Position numbers and translations under genes: made by a program
Source: Paracoccus versutus
GTDB taxonomy: Bacteria > Pseudomonadota > Alphaproteobacteria > Rhodobacterales > Rhodobacteraceae
Direction of reading: 5' to 3'
DNA: 48,184 nt
Assembly: GCF_000763885.1 (NCBI RefSeq)
Contig: NZ_JRKO01000044.1
Location: 1 to 48,184 of the forward strand
Notes under the pieces: model-generated
Database searches by the model: none
What the model was told of the DNA's origin: nothing
Seen by the model: only the letters and a program-made list of their open reading frames with translations
Shown here: piece by piece, positions 42,158 through 48,184 of the stretch
Position numbering within the stretch: the stretch's first letter is position 1
Layout: each line of letters begins with the position of its first letter

Positions 42158-42439
42158 GAGGCGCGGCCTTCATCGTTGCCATGCCGGCGCGGCGACCGAG
42201 GTTTGGATCCCCAGCCGAGCACAACGTCGGCCATCTCCCTCGCGCCAAGCTGGAACGGGCCGGCTTCCATCGGCAGCTGGACCCAACCAACAGCCTGAAC
42301 CCCGATATTGGCCAGACCTCGGGATCCATGCCTTGGTGCTGAATTCGTGGGTTCAGACCCAGTATTTTCTGCATATCGATCATTTGGGAGAGATCCGTGC
42401 GTTCCTGCCGAATGTCGTGGAGGTCTCGGCTTGCAAGAC

Positions 42440-42887
42440 GGCCGGATAGCGGAGCGAGCAGGCGCTCTGCGCATCGCCCAAAGGCCATCGGCTGCGCGAC
42501 CGGGAAACCCCGCGTTGGGAAGTCATTGCCAGCGAGGTGTTCCTTGTCCCGTCGAGAGGGACCGGCGCCGAACTCGACGTCTACTTCCAGGGGAAGCTCT
42601 CAGGCAGAGGGGGTGATCGTCGCATGTGGATACAGTCCGTCGGCCGGGAAAGCCTTCTCGACATGGTGTCCGACGGCTTCTGCGTGGCATTGCTGCTGTC
42701 TTCGGCGGCCCAGCAGAGACGCGAGGGCGTCGGGTCCGTCCCCCTGGCGGAACTCCAGGAGCCGGTCAGGTTCAGCGCGGTATGCTCTCAACCCCACGCG
42801 AACCCGGTCGCACGGCGGCTCCTTGAAATGGCACGCCGGAAGGCCGGAAATCGCGGACCAGAAAATGGCCTGATAGCCTTGCGATGA
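42440..42887 (+). pseudogene. LysR-family regulator, effector-domain fragment
   Basis: ALCASPKGHRLRDRETPRWE, a frame change, then IASEVFLVPSRGTGAELDVY and the sequence MWIQSVGRESLLDMVSDGF, LAELQEPVRFSAVCSQPHAN and PVARRLLEMARRKAG. This order is that of the C-terminal half of LysR regulators that use a ...SVGRD.LL..V..G.G... core. The HTH region is missing. It ends where the DUF2274 gene, on the opposite strand, also ends, so the two fragments are joined tail to tail. Confidence 0.6.
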
Positions 42888-42895
42888 GCCGGTCC

Positions 42896-43097
42896 GCCTG
42901 TCTCGCCTCGCCTTTGCATACCCCCGATCCGTGATGACGAGGCGCTCCGGCATCGGTGCGACGACGGGCGTCCTTCCGGATTCACGCCCAAGGATCTGCC
43001 CGTAAGCGACAAGATCGAGAAACGGCGCCGCGGGCAGTTCGATGGCCAGTTTCATCGGCTTGTCATCGGCAACGGGTCCGAGCTTCAGCTTTACCAT
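42896..43097 (-). pseudogene. DUF2274 protein from a conjugal-transfer (trb) region, 3' end fused
   Basis: MVKLKLGPVADDKPMKLAIE, then LPAAPFLDLVAYGQILGRES and MPERLVITDRGYAKARRDR. This small protein is normally coded directly after trbI in Ti/RP4-like Trb clusters. GGGAGG lies upstream of the ATG at 43097, and trbI ends just before it, as expected. The frame does not stop after ~67 residues but runs on (to 42600) through the antisense of a LysR fragment, so the natural end has been lost. Confidence 0.65.
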
Positions 43098-43099
43098 GA

Positions 43100-43440
43100 T
43101 CAACCTCCCTGTGGTTCCAGGACCAAATCCCGCGTCACCGGAATCCCGACCGGAAAGCCCTGCCGGATGGTCAGGGTCGGCGCGATCTGCAACCGGCGCT
43201 CGACGATCTGCTGGCCGGCATCGGTGATGATCCCGTCGGCGCGCTCGCGGGTGGCGCGGACCAGGGGATCGTCGTCCTTGCTGCCAATCTCGGTGCCGAT
43301 GGCGAGAACGGTCGAGAGACCGGCAGCCTTGGACATTTCCGCACAGCGGTAATCGACGCCGTCCTCGAGCCCGGTAAAGCTCTGCGCATCGGCGCCCGGC
43401 GAGCGTTCCAGCACCAGGGAGCGGCCATCGGGAAAGATCA
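43100..43440 (-). pseudogene. trbI: TrbI (VirB10-like) conjugal transfer protein, C-terminal fragment
   Basis: LIFPDGRSLVLERSPGADAQ, then SFTGLEDGVDYRCAEMSKAA, GLSTVLAIGTEIGSKDDDPL and ITDAGQQIVERRLQIAPTLT, ending with IRQGFPVGIPVTRDLVLEP. This is the terminal third of TrbI, the outer-membrane-spanning channel subunit of type IV secretion. The transmembrane and Pro-rich parts are missing; the break at about 43440 joins a TRAP dctP fragment on the other strand. With the DUF2274 gene it shows that a trb operon once lay here or was brought in as a piece. Confidence 0.8.
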
Positions 43441-43449
43441 GCCTACAAG

Positions 43450-43671
43450 ACCTCTTGCGAGGCGATGGCGCGGTTCTGGGATCTGGCGGAGGAAGGCGGG
43501 CTGCTGAACGAACAGGAATACAAGCCCCAGGGCATCCATGTGCTGTTCGTCTCGTCGCTGCGCCCCTATACGGTGATGACCACCGGCAAGCAGGTGGCCG
43601 GGCTCGGCGATGTCGCCGGGCTCAAGCTGCGCGCCAACGGGGCGGCGATGGACAAGGCGGTGCGCGTGCCC
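43450..43671 (+). pseudogene. TRAP-type DctP fragment in a chimeric ORF
   Basis: Residues 1-69 of the open frame from 43465 (FWDLAEEGGLLNEQEYKPQG, VTGKQ-like TVMTTGKQVAGLGDVAGLKL, RANGAAMDKAVRVP) look like the central part of a TRAP substrate-binding protein, with the LKGLKLR-type motif. At S70 it changes without a frame break into acyl-CoA dehydrogenase sequence. It is an internal fragment with neither signal peptide nor C terminus. Confidence 0.55.
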
Positions 43672-43935
43672 TCGGCCGAGGCCTATGGCGGCGCCGGCCT
43701 CGGCATCTCCGAGGCAGCGATCTTCCTGCGGGCCATGACAGAATCGGGCGGTGCGGTGCAGGCGGCCTCGGCCATTCATCTCGACATCCTCTGCCTCGCG
43801 CCCATCGTTCTGTTCGGCACCGAGAAGCAACGCCAGCGCATGTTGCTGCCGATGATCCAGGGCAGGGCCATGGCCTGTTTCGGCATCACCGAACCCGATG
43901 CCGGGCTGAACATCACCAAGCTGAAGACCCGCGCC
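43672..43935 (+). pseudogene. Acyl-CoA dehydrogenase fragment in a chimeric ORF
   Basis: AEAYGGAGLGISEAAIFLRA, then SAIHLDILCLAPIVLFGTEK and QRMLLPMIQGRAMACFGITE with PDAGLNITKLKTRA. This is the N-terminal/early middle domain of an acyl-CoA dehydrogenase, including the FAD-contacting CFGITEPDAG segment. The catalytic Glu and C-terminal helical domain are absent. It is joined in frame to DctP sequence before and to CoA-transferase sequence after. Confidence 0.75.
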
Positions 43936-44265
43936 ATGCGGCAGGTGTTGCGGGAACAGTTCGCCGCCGGCGTCTGCCGCCGCACCGAATGGGCCGCCCT
44001 GCGGGTGCGGCCGAGGCCCGCATCACCCCGGTGCTCTCGATCGAGGAGACCGCCGCGCATCTGCATCTGCGCGCCCGCGCCTGCGCCACGCTGGCCGCGC
44101 TACGCTGGCCGCGCGCGAGGGCGTGCTGCAGTCCGGGGTTGCGCCGCGCTTCAGCCGCACGCCAGGATGGTTCCGCGACCGGCCGGCGCCGCCGGGGCGC
44201 TGCGGGCCTGGGGCGTGACGAACGACGAACTGGCCGGGCTGCGGCAGGCCGGGCTACTACTGAAC
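43936..44265 (+). pseudogene. CaiB/BaiF-type CoA transferase C-terminal fragment
   Basis: MRQVLREQFAAGVCRRTEWA, then in another frame EARITPVLSIEETAAHLHLR, REGVLQSGVAPRFSRTPGWF and, in a third, the closing AWGVTNDELAGLRQAGLLL. These are the usual last elements of class III CoA transferases (substrate-binding R.EW...TPV.S.EE..., L...VAPRFSRTP, ...G.sddELa.L...G). Three frames are needed, so it is broken. It leads directly into the intact SDR gene at 44286; CoA transferase, acyl-CoA dehydrogenase and SDR together suggest remains of an acyl-CoA pathway. Confidence 0.65.
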
Positions 44266-44285
44266 AGGATGGAAAGAGGAGCGAT

Positions 44286-45086
44286 ATGGCGGATCTGGAT
44301 GGAAAGGTGGCGCTGGTCACCGGCGGAACGGGCGGCATCGGCCGCGGTGTGGCGATGGCACTGGCCGGGCGCGGCGCCCATGTGGTGATCAACGGCCGCA
44401 GCGCCGAGAAGGCCGCGGCGGCCATTGCCGAGATCGAAGCGTTGGGGGCCAAGGCGGTGTTCGCGCCCGGCGATGTGCGGGACAAGGCCGACATGGAAGC
44501 GGCGGTGGAAACCGCCGTCCAGACCTTCGGCGGGCTCGACATCGTGGTGCCGAATGCCGGCGGCAGCGATGACGAGGCACGCTCGCCCGAGGTGCGGGGG
44601 CCGTTCCCAGGCATCGACCTCGAGCAGGTGGCGGGCTTCGTCGGCCGCGCCCTGCTGGGCAAGCTGCGGGTGGTGCAGGCCGCGATCCCCGCTCTGCGTC
44701 AGCGCGGCGGCGGATCGGTGGTCTTCGTCACCTCCGAGGGTGGCCGGGTGCCGACCCCAGGCCAGACCGGCATCTCGGCCTTCTCGGCCGGGCTGATCCA
44801 GGTCAGTAAACTGCTCTCCAGGGAACTCGCGCCCGAGAAGATCCGGGTGAACTGCGTCTGCGTCACGCTGGTGCGCAACTCGCCCTCCTGGGAGGCGGCG
44901 TTCGAGCGCGAAGGCGCTGTCTCGGAACATCACCGCAAGCAGTATCAGCGCGTCATCCAACGCAGCCCGCTGGGGGTGGCGGCGCCTGCGGATATCGGCA
45001 ATGTCGTGGCCTTCCTGGCCTCGAGCGATGCGGATTACCTGACGGGCGCCGTGCTCAGCCCCACCGGCGGGCTGACCCTGCACTGA
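44286..45086 (+). CDS. SDR-fold oxidoreductase lacking the catalytic Tyr/Lys
   Basis: The intact 266-residue protein starts at 44286 after AGAGGAG. The Rossmann motif TGGTGGIG (12-19) and a PNAG motif (89-92) are present, and S150 of the active site is kept. At the expected Tyr and Lys (13 and 17 residues after the Ser, as in the two other SDRs of this window) the sequence has I163 and S167 (TGISAFSAGLIQVSK). Dehydrogenase chemistry of the usual kind is therefore doubtful. It may be a decarboxylase/lyase-like or regulatory SDR fold, or a decaying gene. The neighbours are debris of acyl-CoA metabolism. Confidence 0.85.
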   Translation: MADLDGKVALVTGGTGGIGRGVAMALAGRGAHVVINGRSAEKAAAAIAEIEALGAKAVFAPGDVRDKADMEAAVETAVQTFGGLDIVVPNAGGSDDEARSPEVRGPFPGIDLEQVAGFVGRALLGKLRVVQAAIPALRQRGGGSVVFVTSEGGRVPTPGQTGISAFSAGLIQVSKLLSRELAPEKIRVNCVCVTLVRNSPSWEAAFEREGAVSEHHRKQYQRVIQRSPLGVAAPADIGNVVAFLASSDADYLTGAVLSPTGGLTLH

Positions 45087-45164
45087 GACGGTCGCGACAG
45101 CAACGAAGAGGGAGAAGCGGATATCGGAGTGGTTTGCCCGGCGCAGGATCGCGGACCGATGGGG

Positions 45165-45730
45165 TCAATCGCGTGATCGCCTGGGTGAATGCCGCCACTC
45201 CTCATGCGATCGCCCTCGTGGCGAGGGTGTCTTCCGGTTGCCGCATGCGATCAACGCCGGGCAGCGCTTCGTCGGTCGCGATTGCGCCTTTCCGGCGATC
45301 TGGGGCACCTCCTCCGGCCTATGGCGTGCCTCGCCGTATTTCTTCGTCCCGACCTGGGCCGGATAGCGGTGGGCGCAGGCGCTCTTTGCCAGCACGCTCC
45401 TGATCCGGGCATTGCCGGTGCGCGTGATCCTGCCGTCTCCGGTGGAGCGTTTCGAAGGCGCCCACGCAAGATAGGCCACAATTGGCGCCGGTTCGCAGAC
45501 GACACCTATCGCCGATCTCGACCACGAAGGTAGCGGCGCAGATCAGCCTGACGTTCCTCCGGCACACCTGGCCGCGCCACGGCGGGGAGCCAGCGCCCAA
45601 TCGTGCAAGGCGTCCCCGTGGCGGCCCTTCCGCGGTGCCACGACGTGCCGGCCTTTGAAGTATCCAAGCCGAGAAAGACGATGTCATGCCCGTCCCTGGT
45701 TGGTTCCTCATGGCATGAGGATCGGCTCTT
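45165..45730 (-). pseudogene. IS110-family transposase remnant
   Basis: The N-terminal part reads HDIVFLGLDTSKAGTSWHRG (near 45690), as in the DEDD domain start of IS110 transposases. The C-terminal part (45479 to 45165) reads AYLAWAPSKRSTGDGRITRT, GNARIRSVLAKSACAHRYPA and a tail rich in basic residues, matching the Transposase_20 end. The intervening ~250 residues are deleted or scrambled over several frames. Confidence 0.7.
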
Positions 45731-45889
45731 GGCGCAACCTGCGCTGATACCCTGCCGGCGGAGGCCAAATCCCTCATCATTCGAGCGTCCCCAAAGGGGC
45801 GTAGTTACATAAAACTCAAAGATCCATGCGAAGCATAATTCAGGATCTTTGCGACGGCACCGAGTGCCGGTCCATGTTTTCACGGCGTT

Positions 45890-46189
45890 ATGGGCGGCGA
45901 GAGCGAGTGGCGCGTGTCGTCGGCGGGACTGGCAACGGAGATTGGCAGGTCCATGTCCGGCAGAATCTGGGCTCCGAACGTCAGGCTTCCTGTCTTCCTG
46001 TGGCAGGTGAAGGACGACTGGCTCATCAACAACCCGAGCGACGGGCAGGGCGCGTTCGACGCCTTGGGCAGCACCGACAAGGAGCTGCACTGGATCGAGG
46101 GCACCACCAAGCACTGCGAGGACGGCTACCATTGGTTCGGCCGCCACCCCGAGAAGGCGCTGGCATACCTCGCCAGGTTTATGGGCTAA
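45890..46189 (+). pseudogene. Alpha/beta hydrolase C-terminal fragment
   Basis: After ~25 unconserved residues the frame reads RIWAPNVRLPVFLWQVKDDW, then GAFDALGSTDKELHWIEGTT and GRHPEKALAYLARFMG. This pattern (VPVFLYQVRDD..., ...DKEL.WIEGT..., ...LAWL..HM) is that of the cap-less alpha/beta hydrolases with an Asp near the end. The nucleophile elbow is missing. No start signal is visible and it is probably not functional. Confidence 0.5.
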
Positions 46190-46271
46190 GCTCGCGCTGA
46201 AGCGCAGAGGCGGTGCGTCAAGGTCAGAGCCGCCGCTGCGACCCGTTCCGCGCCGAGCTTGCCGCCAAATC

Positions 46272-46292
46272 ATTGATCAGGGAAATTGATCA
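46272..46292. repeat. ATTGATCA direct repeat upstream of the class V aminotransferase relic
   Basis: ATTGATCA occurs at 46272-46279 and 46285-46292, 13 bases apart, each carrying the palindrome TGATCA. They lie about 50 bases before the ATG at 46339 and may be a promoter-linked protein site of the former gene. Confidence 0.3.
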
Positions 46293-46338
46293 TCAAGGGG
46301 GAGCGCCTTGCTGACGGTCGATCCACGGGGTGCAATCC

Positions 46339-47213
46339 ATGTCCTATGACGTTGCCGCGGTGCGGCGGCTTTCCCCGGCGGTAGAGCGGATGACCTGTCC
46401 GGATGCGGGCTTTCAGTCACCGCTGTCGGTGCCGGCGAAAGAGCGGCTCGAGGCGTTCATCGCCTGGTCCTTCGACACTGCCGGTCCCAAGTCCGAATGG
46501 CTTGCCGGCATGGAGGCGGTGCGCGGCCAAACGGCTGCATTCGTGAATGCCGCCCGCGAAGAGATCGCAACACTTCGGAGGCGATGACCATCGCCGCCAA
46601 CGCCCTGCCGCTGGCCGCCGGGGACGAGGTGCTGATGCTGGAGGGCGATCATCCCAACTACGCCTAAACCTGTCCCGCAAGGGCGCCGAGACCCGCTTCC
46701 TGCCGATGCCCCAGGTCGTGGACGAGGTCGTGGACGGCGCCTTTTTCGAGCGGCACCTGGGCGAGCGGACCCGCACCGTCCCGATGTCGCTGGTGGCCTT
46801 CCATGCCGGGCATCCGTTCGATGTCGAAAGTGTCGGTCGGCTGTGCCGGGAACGCGGGATTTTCTTTGTGGTGGACGTGATGCAGGGCATCGGTGTCGTG
46901 CTGGTGGACGTCAAGAAGACCGGCGTCCCCTTCGTCGGCTCGGGCACGCGCAAGGGGCTGTTGCTGCCGCAGGGGCTGGGCTTTCTTGACTGGAACTGCG
47001 AGGTGGTCGATGCCCGGCCCAGCTACATGGCCGCGATCACGCGGGAGAACCCGCCCGCCGACCTGATCGCGCGGCATGACAACATGGCCATCGCCAGCAC
47101 CGCCCGCCGGTTCGAGACCGGCAATTTCAACCTGCCCGCCGTGCCGGGGCTGGGCGGGGCGCTGGAACTGCTGGAGGGCATCGGCGTCGCCGAGATCCAG
47201 GAGCAGAAAGGTT
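46339..47213 (+). pseudogene. Class V aminotransferase (isopenicillin-N epimerase-like), frameshifted and truncated
   Basis: The start MSYDVAAVRRLSPAVERMTC at 46339 runs to AAREEIA. One frame change near 46570 gives SEAMTIAANALPLAAGDEVL and DHPNYA with a stop at 46665. The third frame continues RKGAETRFLPMPQVVDEVVD, VPMSLVAFHAGHPFDVESVG, FFVVDVMQGIGVVLVDVKKT and SGTRKGLLLPQGLGFLDWNC, where the Lys is the PLP lysine. It ends GALELLEGIGVAEIQ followed by seven unrelated residues. The C-terminal ~60 residues are lost to the ABC ATPase gene. Confidence 0.75.
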
Positions 47214-47220
47214 TCCGGCC

Positions 47221-47940
47221 ATGAACAGCCCCGTTCCCGCGGACCCCGTCATCAGGCTGACCGAGGCCAACAAGCATTACGGCAATTTCCACGCGATGTG
47301 AGCCTGGAGCCCGCGAAGGGCGTAAAAGATCATCATCTGCGACCCCTCGGGCTCGGGAAAGTCGATTCTGATCCGCTGCATCAACCGCATCGAGCGGCAC
47401 GACAGCGGCGAGATCCTGGTCGATGGCCACCGGCTGACCGGCGACACCAAGGACGTCGCTGCCATCCGCTGCGAGGTTGGCATGGTCTTCCAGCCCTTCA
47501 ACCTGTTCCCGCATATGACCATCTTGGAAAACTGCACCATCGCCCCGCGCAAGTCGCGCGGCCTCGGCAAGGCCGAGGCGGAGGAGCGCGCGATGCATTG
47601 CCTGACCAAGGTGCGCATCCCGGCCAGCTTTCCGGCGGCCAGCAGCAGCACATTGCCATCGCGCGGGCGCTGTGCATGCAGCCGCGGGTGATGCTCTTCG
47701 ACGAGCCGACCTCGGCGCTGGATCCCGAGATGGTTGAGGTGCTCGACACCATGGTGGAACTGGCCGCGGAGGGCATAACCATGCTGTGCGTCACCCATGA
47801 GACGGGTTTCCCGCGGCAGGTCGCCGACCGAGTCGTCTTCATGGATCGCGGCGAAAAGATCGAAGAAACGGTGCCCGGCGATTTCTTCGCCAACCCGCAA
47901 AGCCCGCACGCGGAAGTCCTTGCAGCAGGTCATTCACTGA
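47221..47940 (+). pseudogene. Polar amino-acid ABC transporter ATP-binding protein (GlnQ/AapP-like), frameshifted
   Basis: MNSPVPADPVIRLTEANKHY is followed by stops near 47300, then CDPSGSGKSILIRCINRIER (Walker A region; the usual GPSGSGKST is altered). DGHRLTGDTKDVAAIRCEVG, MVFQPFNLFPHMTILENCTI and, after a frameshift near 47640, VMLFDEPTSALDPEMVEVLD (Walker B) and THETGFPRQVADRVVFMDRG follow. The C terminus SLQQVIH at 47940 needs one more slip. At least three lesions make it non-functional, and no permease genes accompany it. Confidence 0.8.
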
Positions 47941-48182
47941 TCCGTACGACCTCTGCCCCATTCAAGCGGCCCCGCCGGGCATGTGAGATAGGCCATGATC
48001 ATCCGCCGGCACTGGGCCGCGAGCCTTGCGGTCGGCAGGCCGGCGGGATGCTGCTCGAGCGCCCGGTGCGCGGCGGTCTCCAGCACGGCCTCCAGCATCG
48101 CCGCCGCCTCGGCCGGATCGAGATCGGCGGCCAACTCGTCCGCATGGCGCCGCAACCGCGCCTCGATCAGCGCGGCGATGCG
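47934..48182 (-). CDS. TetR-type regulator, C-terminal part (runs off the window)
   Basis: The frame enters from the right edge: RIAALIEARLRRHADELAAD, then EAAAMLEAVLETAAHRALEQ and LAAQCRRMIMAYLTCPAGPL. Helical composition and the LAAQCRRMIMAYL ending are typical of the ligand-binding domain of TetR regulators. The HTH lies outside the window. It overlaps the last bases of the convergent ABC ATPase relic. Confidence 0.5.
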   Translation of the reverse strand, partial: RIAALIEARLRRHADELAADLDPAEAAAMLEAVLETAAHRALEQHPAGLPTARLAAQCRRMIMAYLTCPAGPLEWGRGRTDQ

Positions 48183-48184
48183 GG

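Noticed and set aside
1..48184. CRISPR arrays, tRNA or rRNA genes, riboswitches
   Set aside because: No regularly spaced repeats, cloverleaf-like stretches or known riboswitch cores were found on reading; a covariance-model scan would be needed to exclude small RNAs.

Overview
The window is GC-rich DNA from an alphaproteobacterium, most likely a Paracoccus-like member of the Rhodobacteraceae. The strong G/C third-position bias, the TRAP and branched-chain ABC uptake systems, and the IS21/IS66/IS3/IS110 remnants of alphaproteobacterial type all point that way. No ribosomal, tRNA or other core housekeeping gene is present. A relic of the conjugation gene trbI with its DUF2274 partner suggests a plasmid, chromid or integrated-plasmid context. 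The genus is an inference from gene content, not from a marker gene.

Intact catabolic modules alternate with tracts of gene debris. Module A (1-1.5 kb): the end of a glycine-betaine-demethylase-type ferredoxin reductase, then formaldehyde dehydrogenase. Debris 1 (1.5-7.2 kb): a frameshifted gene of unknown function, an AT-rich island, an IS66 relic fused to an IS21 relic, a frameshifted membrane protein and a WYL-regulator stub. Module B (7.3-14.8 kb, minus strand, translationally coupled): BCCP, biotin carboxylase, PxpB, PxpC, a biotinyl-like protein lacking the biotin lysine, PxpA, an SDR and an aminotransferase. A divergent RraA-family aldolase gene lies upstream. This looks like a split biotin-dependent carboxylase/amidohydrolase system related to 5-oxoprolinase and urea carboxylase.

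Module C (14.9-24.6 kb) handles sugar acids: a LacI-type repressor, a gluconate 5-dehydrogenase-type SDR, a 2-hydroxyacid dehydrogenase, L-idonate 5-dehydrogenase, a LysR regulator, a complete DctPQM TRAP transporter and 6-phosphogluconate dehydrogenase. A perfect TTGTTATCGATAACAA palindrome lies between the divergent genes. No gluconokinase is in the window. Debris 2 (24.6-27.3 kb) holds MocR, P450, IS3 and aldehyde-dehydrogenase fragments.

Module D (27.4-41.85 kb) is the most interesting part. It has a LysR regulator divergent from an M20 amidohydrolase and an MHS-type MFS transporter. Next come a MarR regulator, flavin reductase, HpaB-type flavin monooxygenase, cupin and amidase. These are followed by a GntR regulator, a DUF2848 (FAH-like) protein and a divergent five-gene branched-chain-type ABC transporter. 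The content suggests an oxidative pathway for an aromatic or N-heterocyclic amide whose substrate cannot be named from sequence. Debris 3 (41.85-48.18 kb) is a mosaic of truncated genes (LysR, DUF2274, trbI, TRAP DctP, acyl-CoA dehydrogenase, CaiB-type CoA transferase, IS110, alpha/beta hydrolase, class V aminotransferase, amino-acid ABC ATPase). One intact SDR that lacks the catalytic Tyr/Lys sits inside it, and a partial TetR regulator ends the window.
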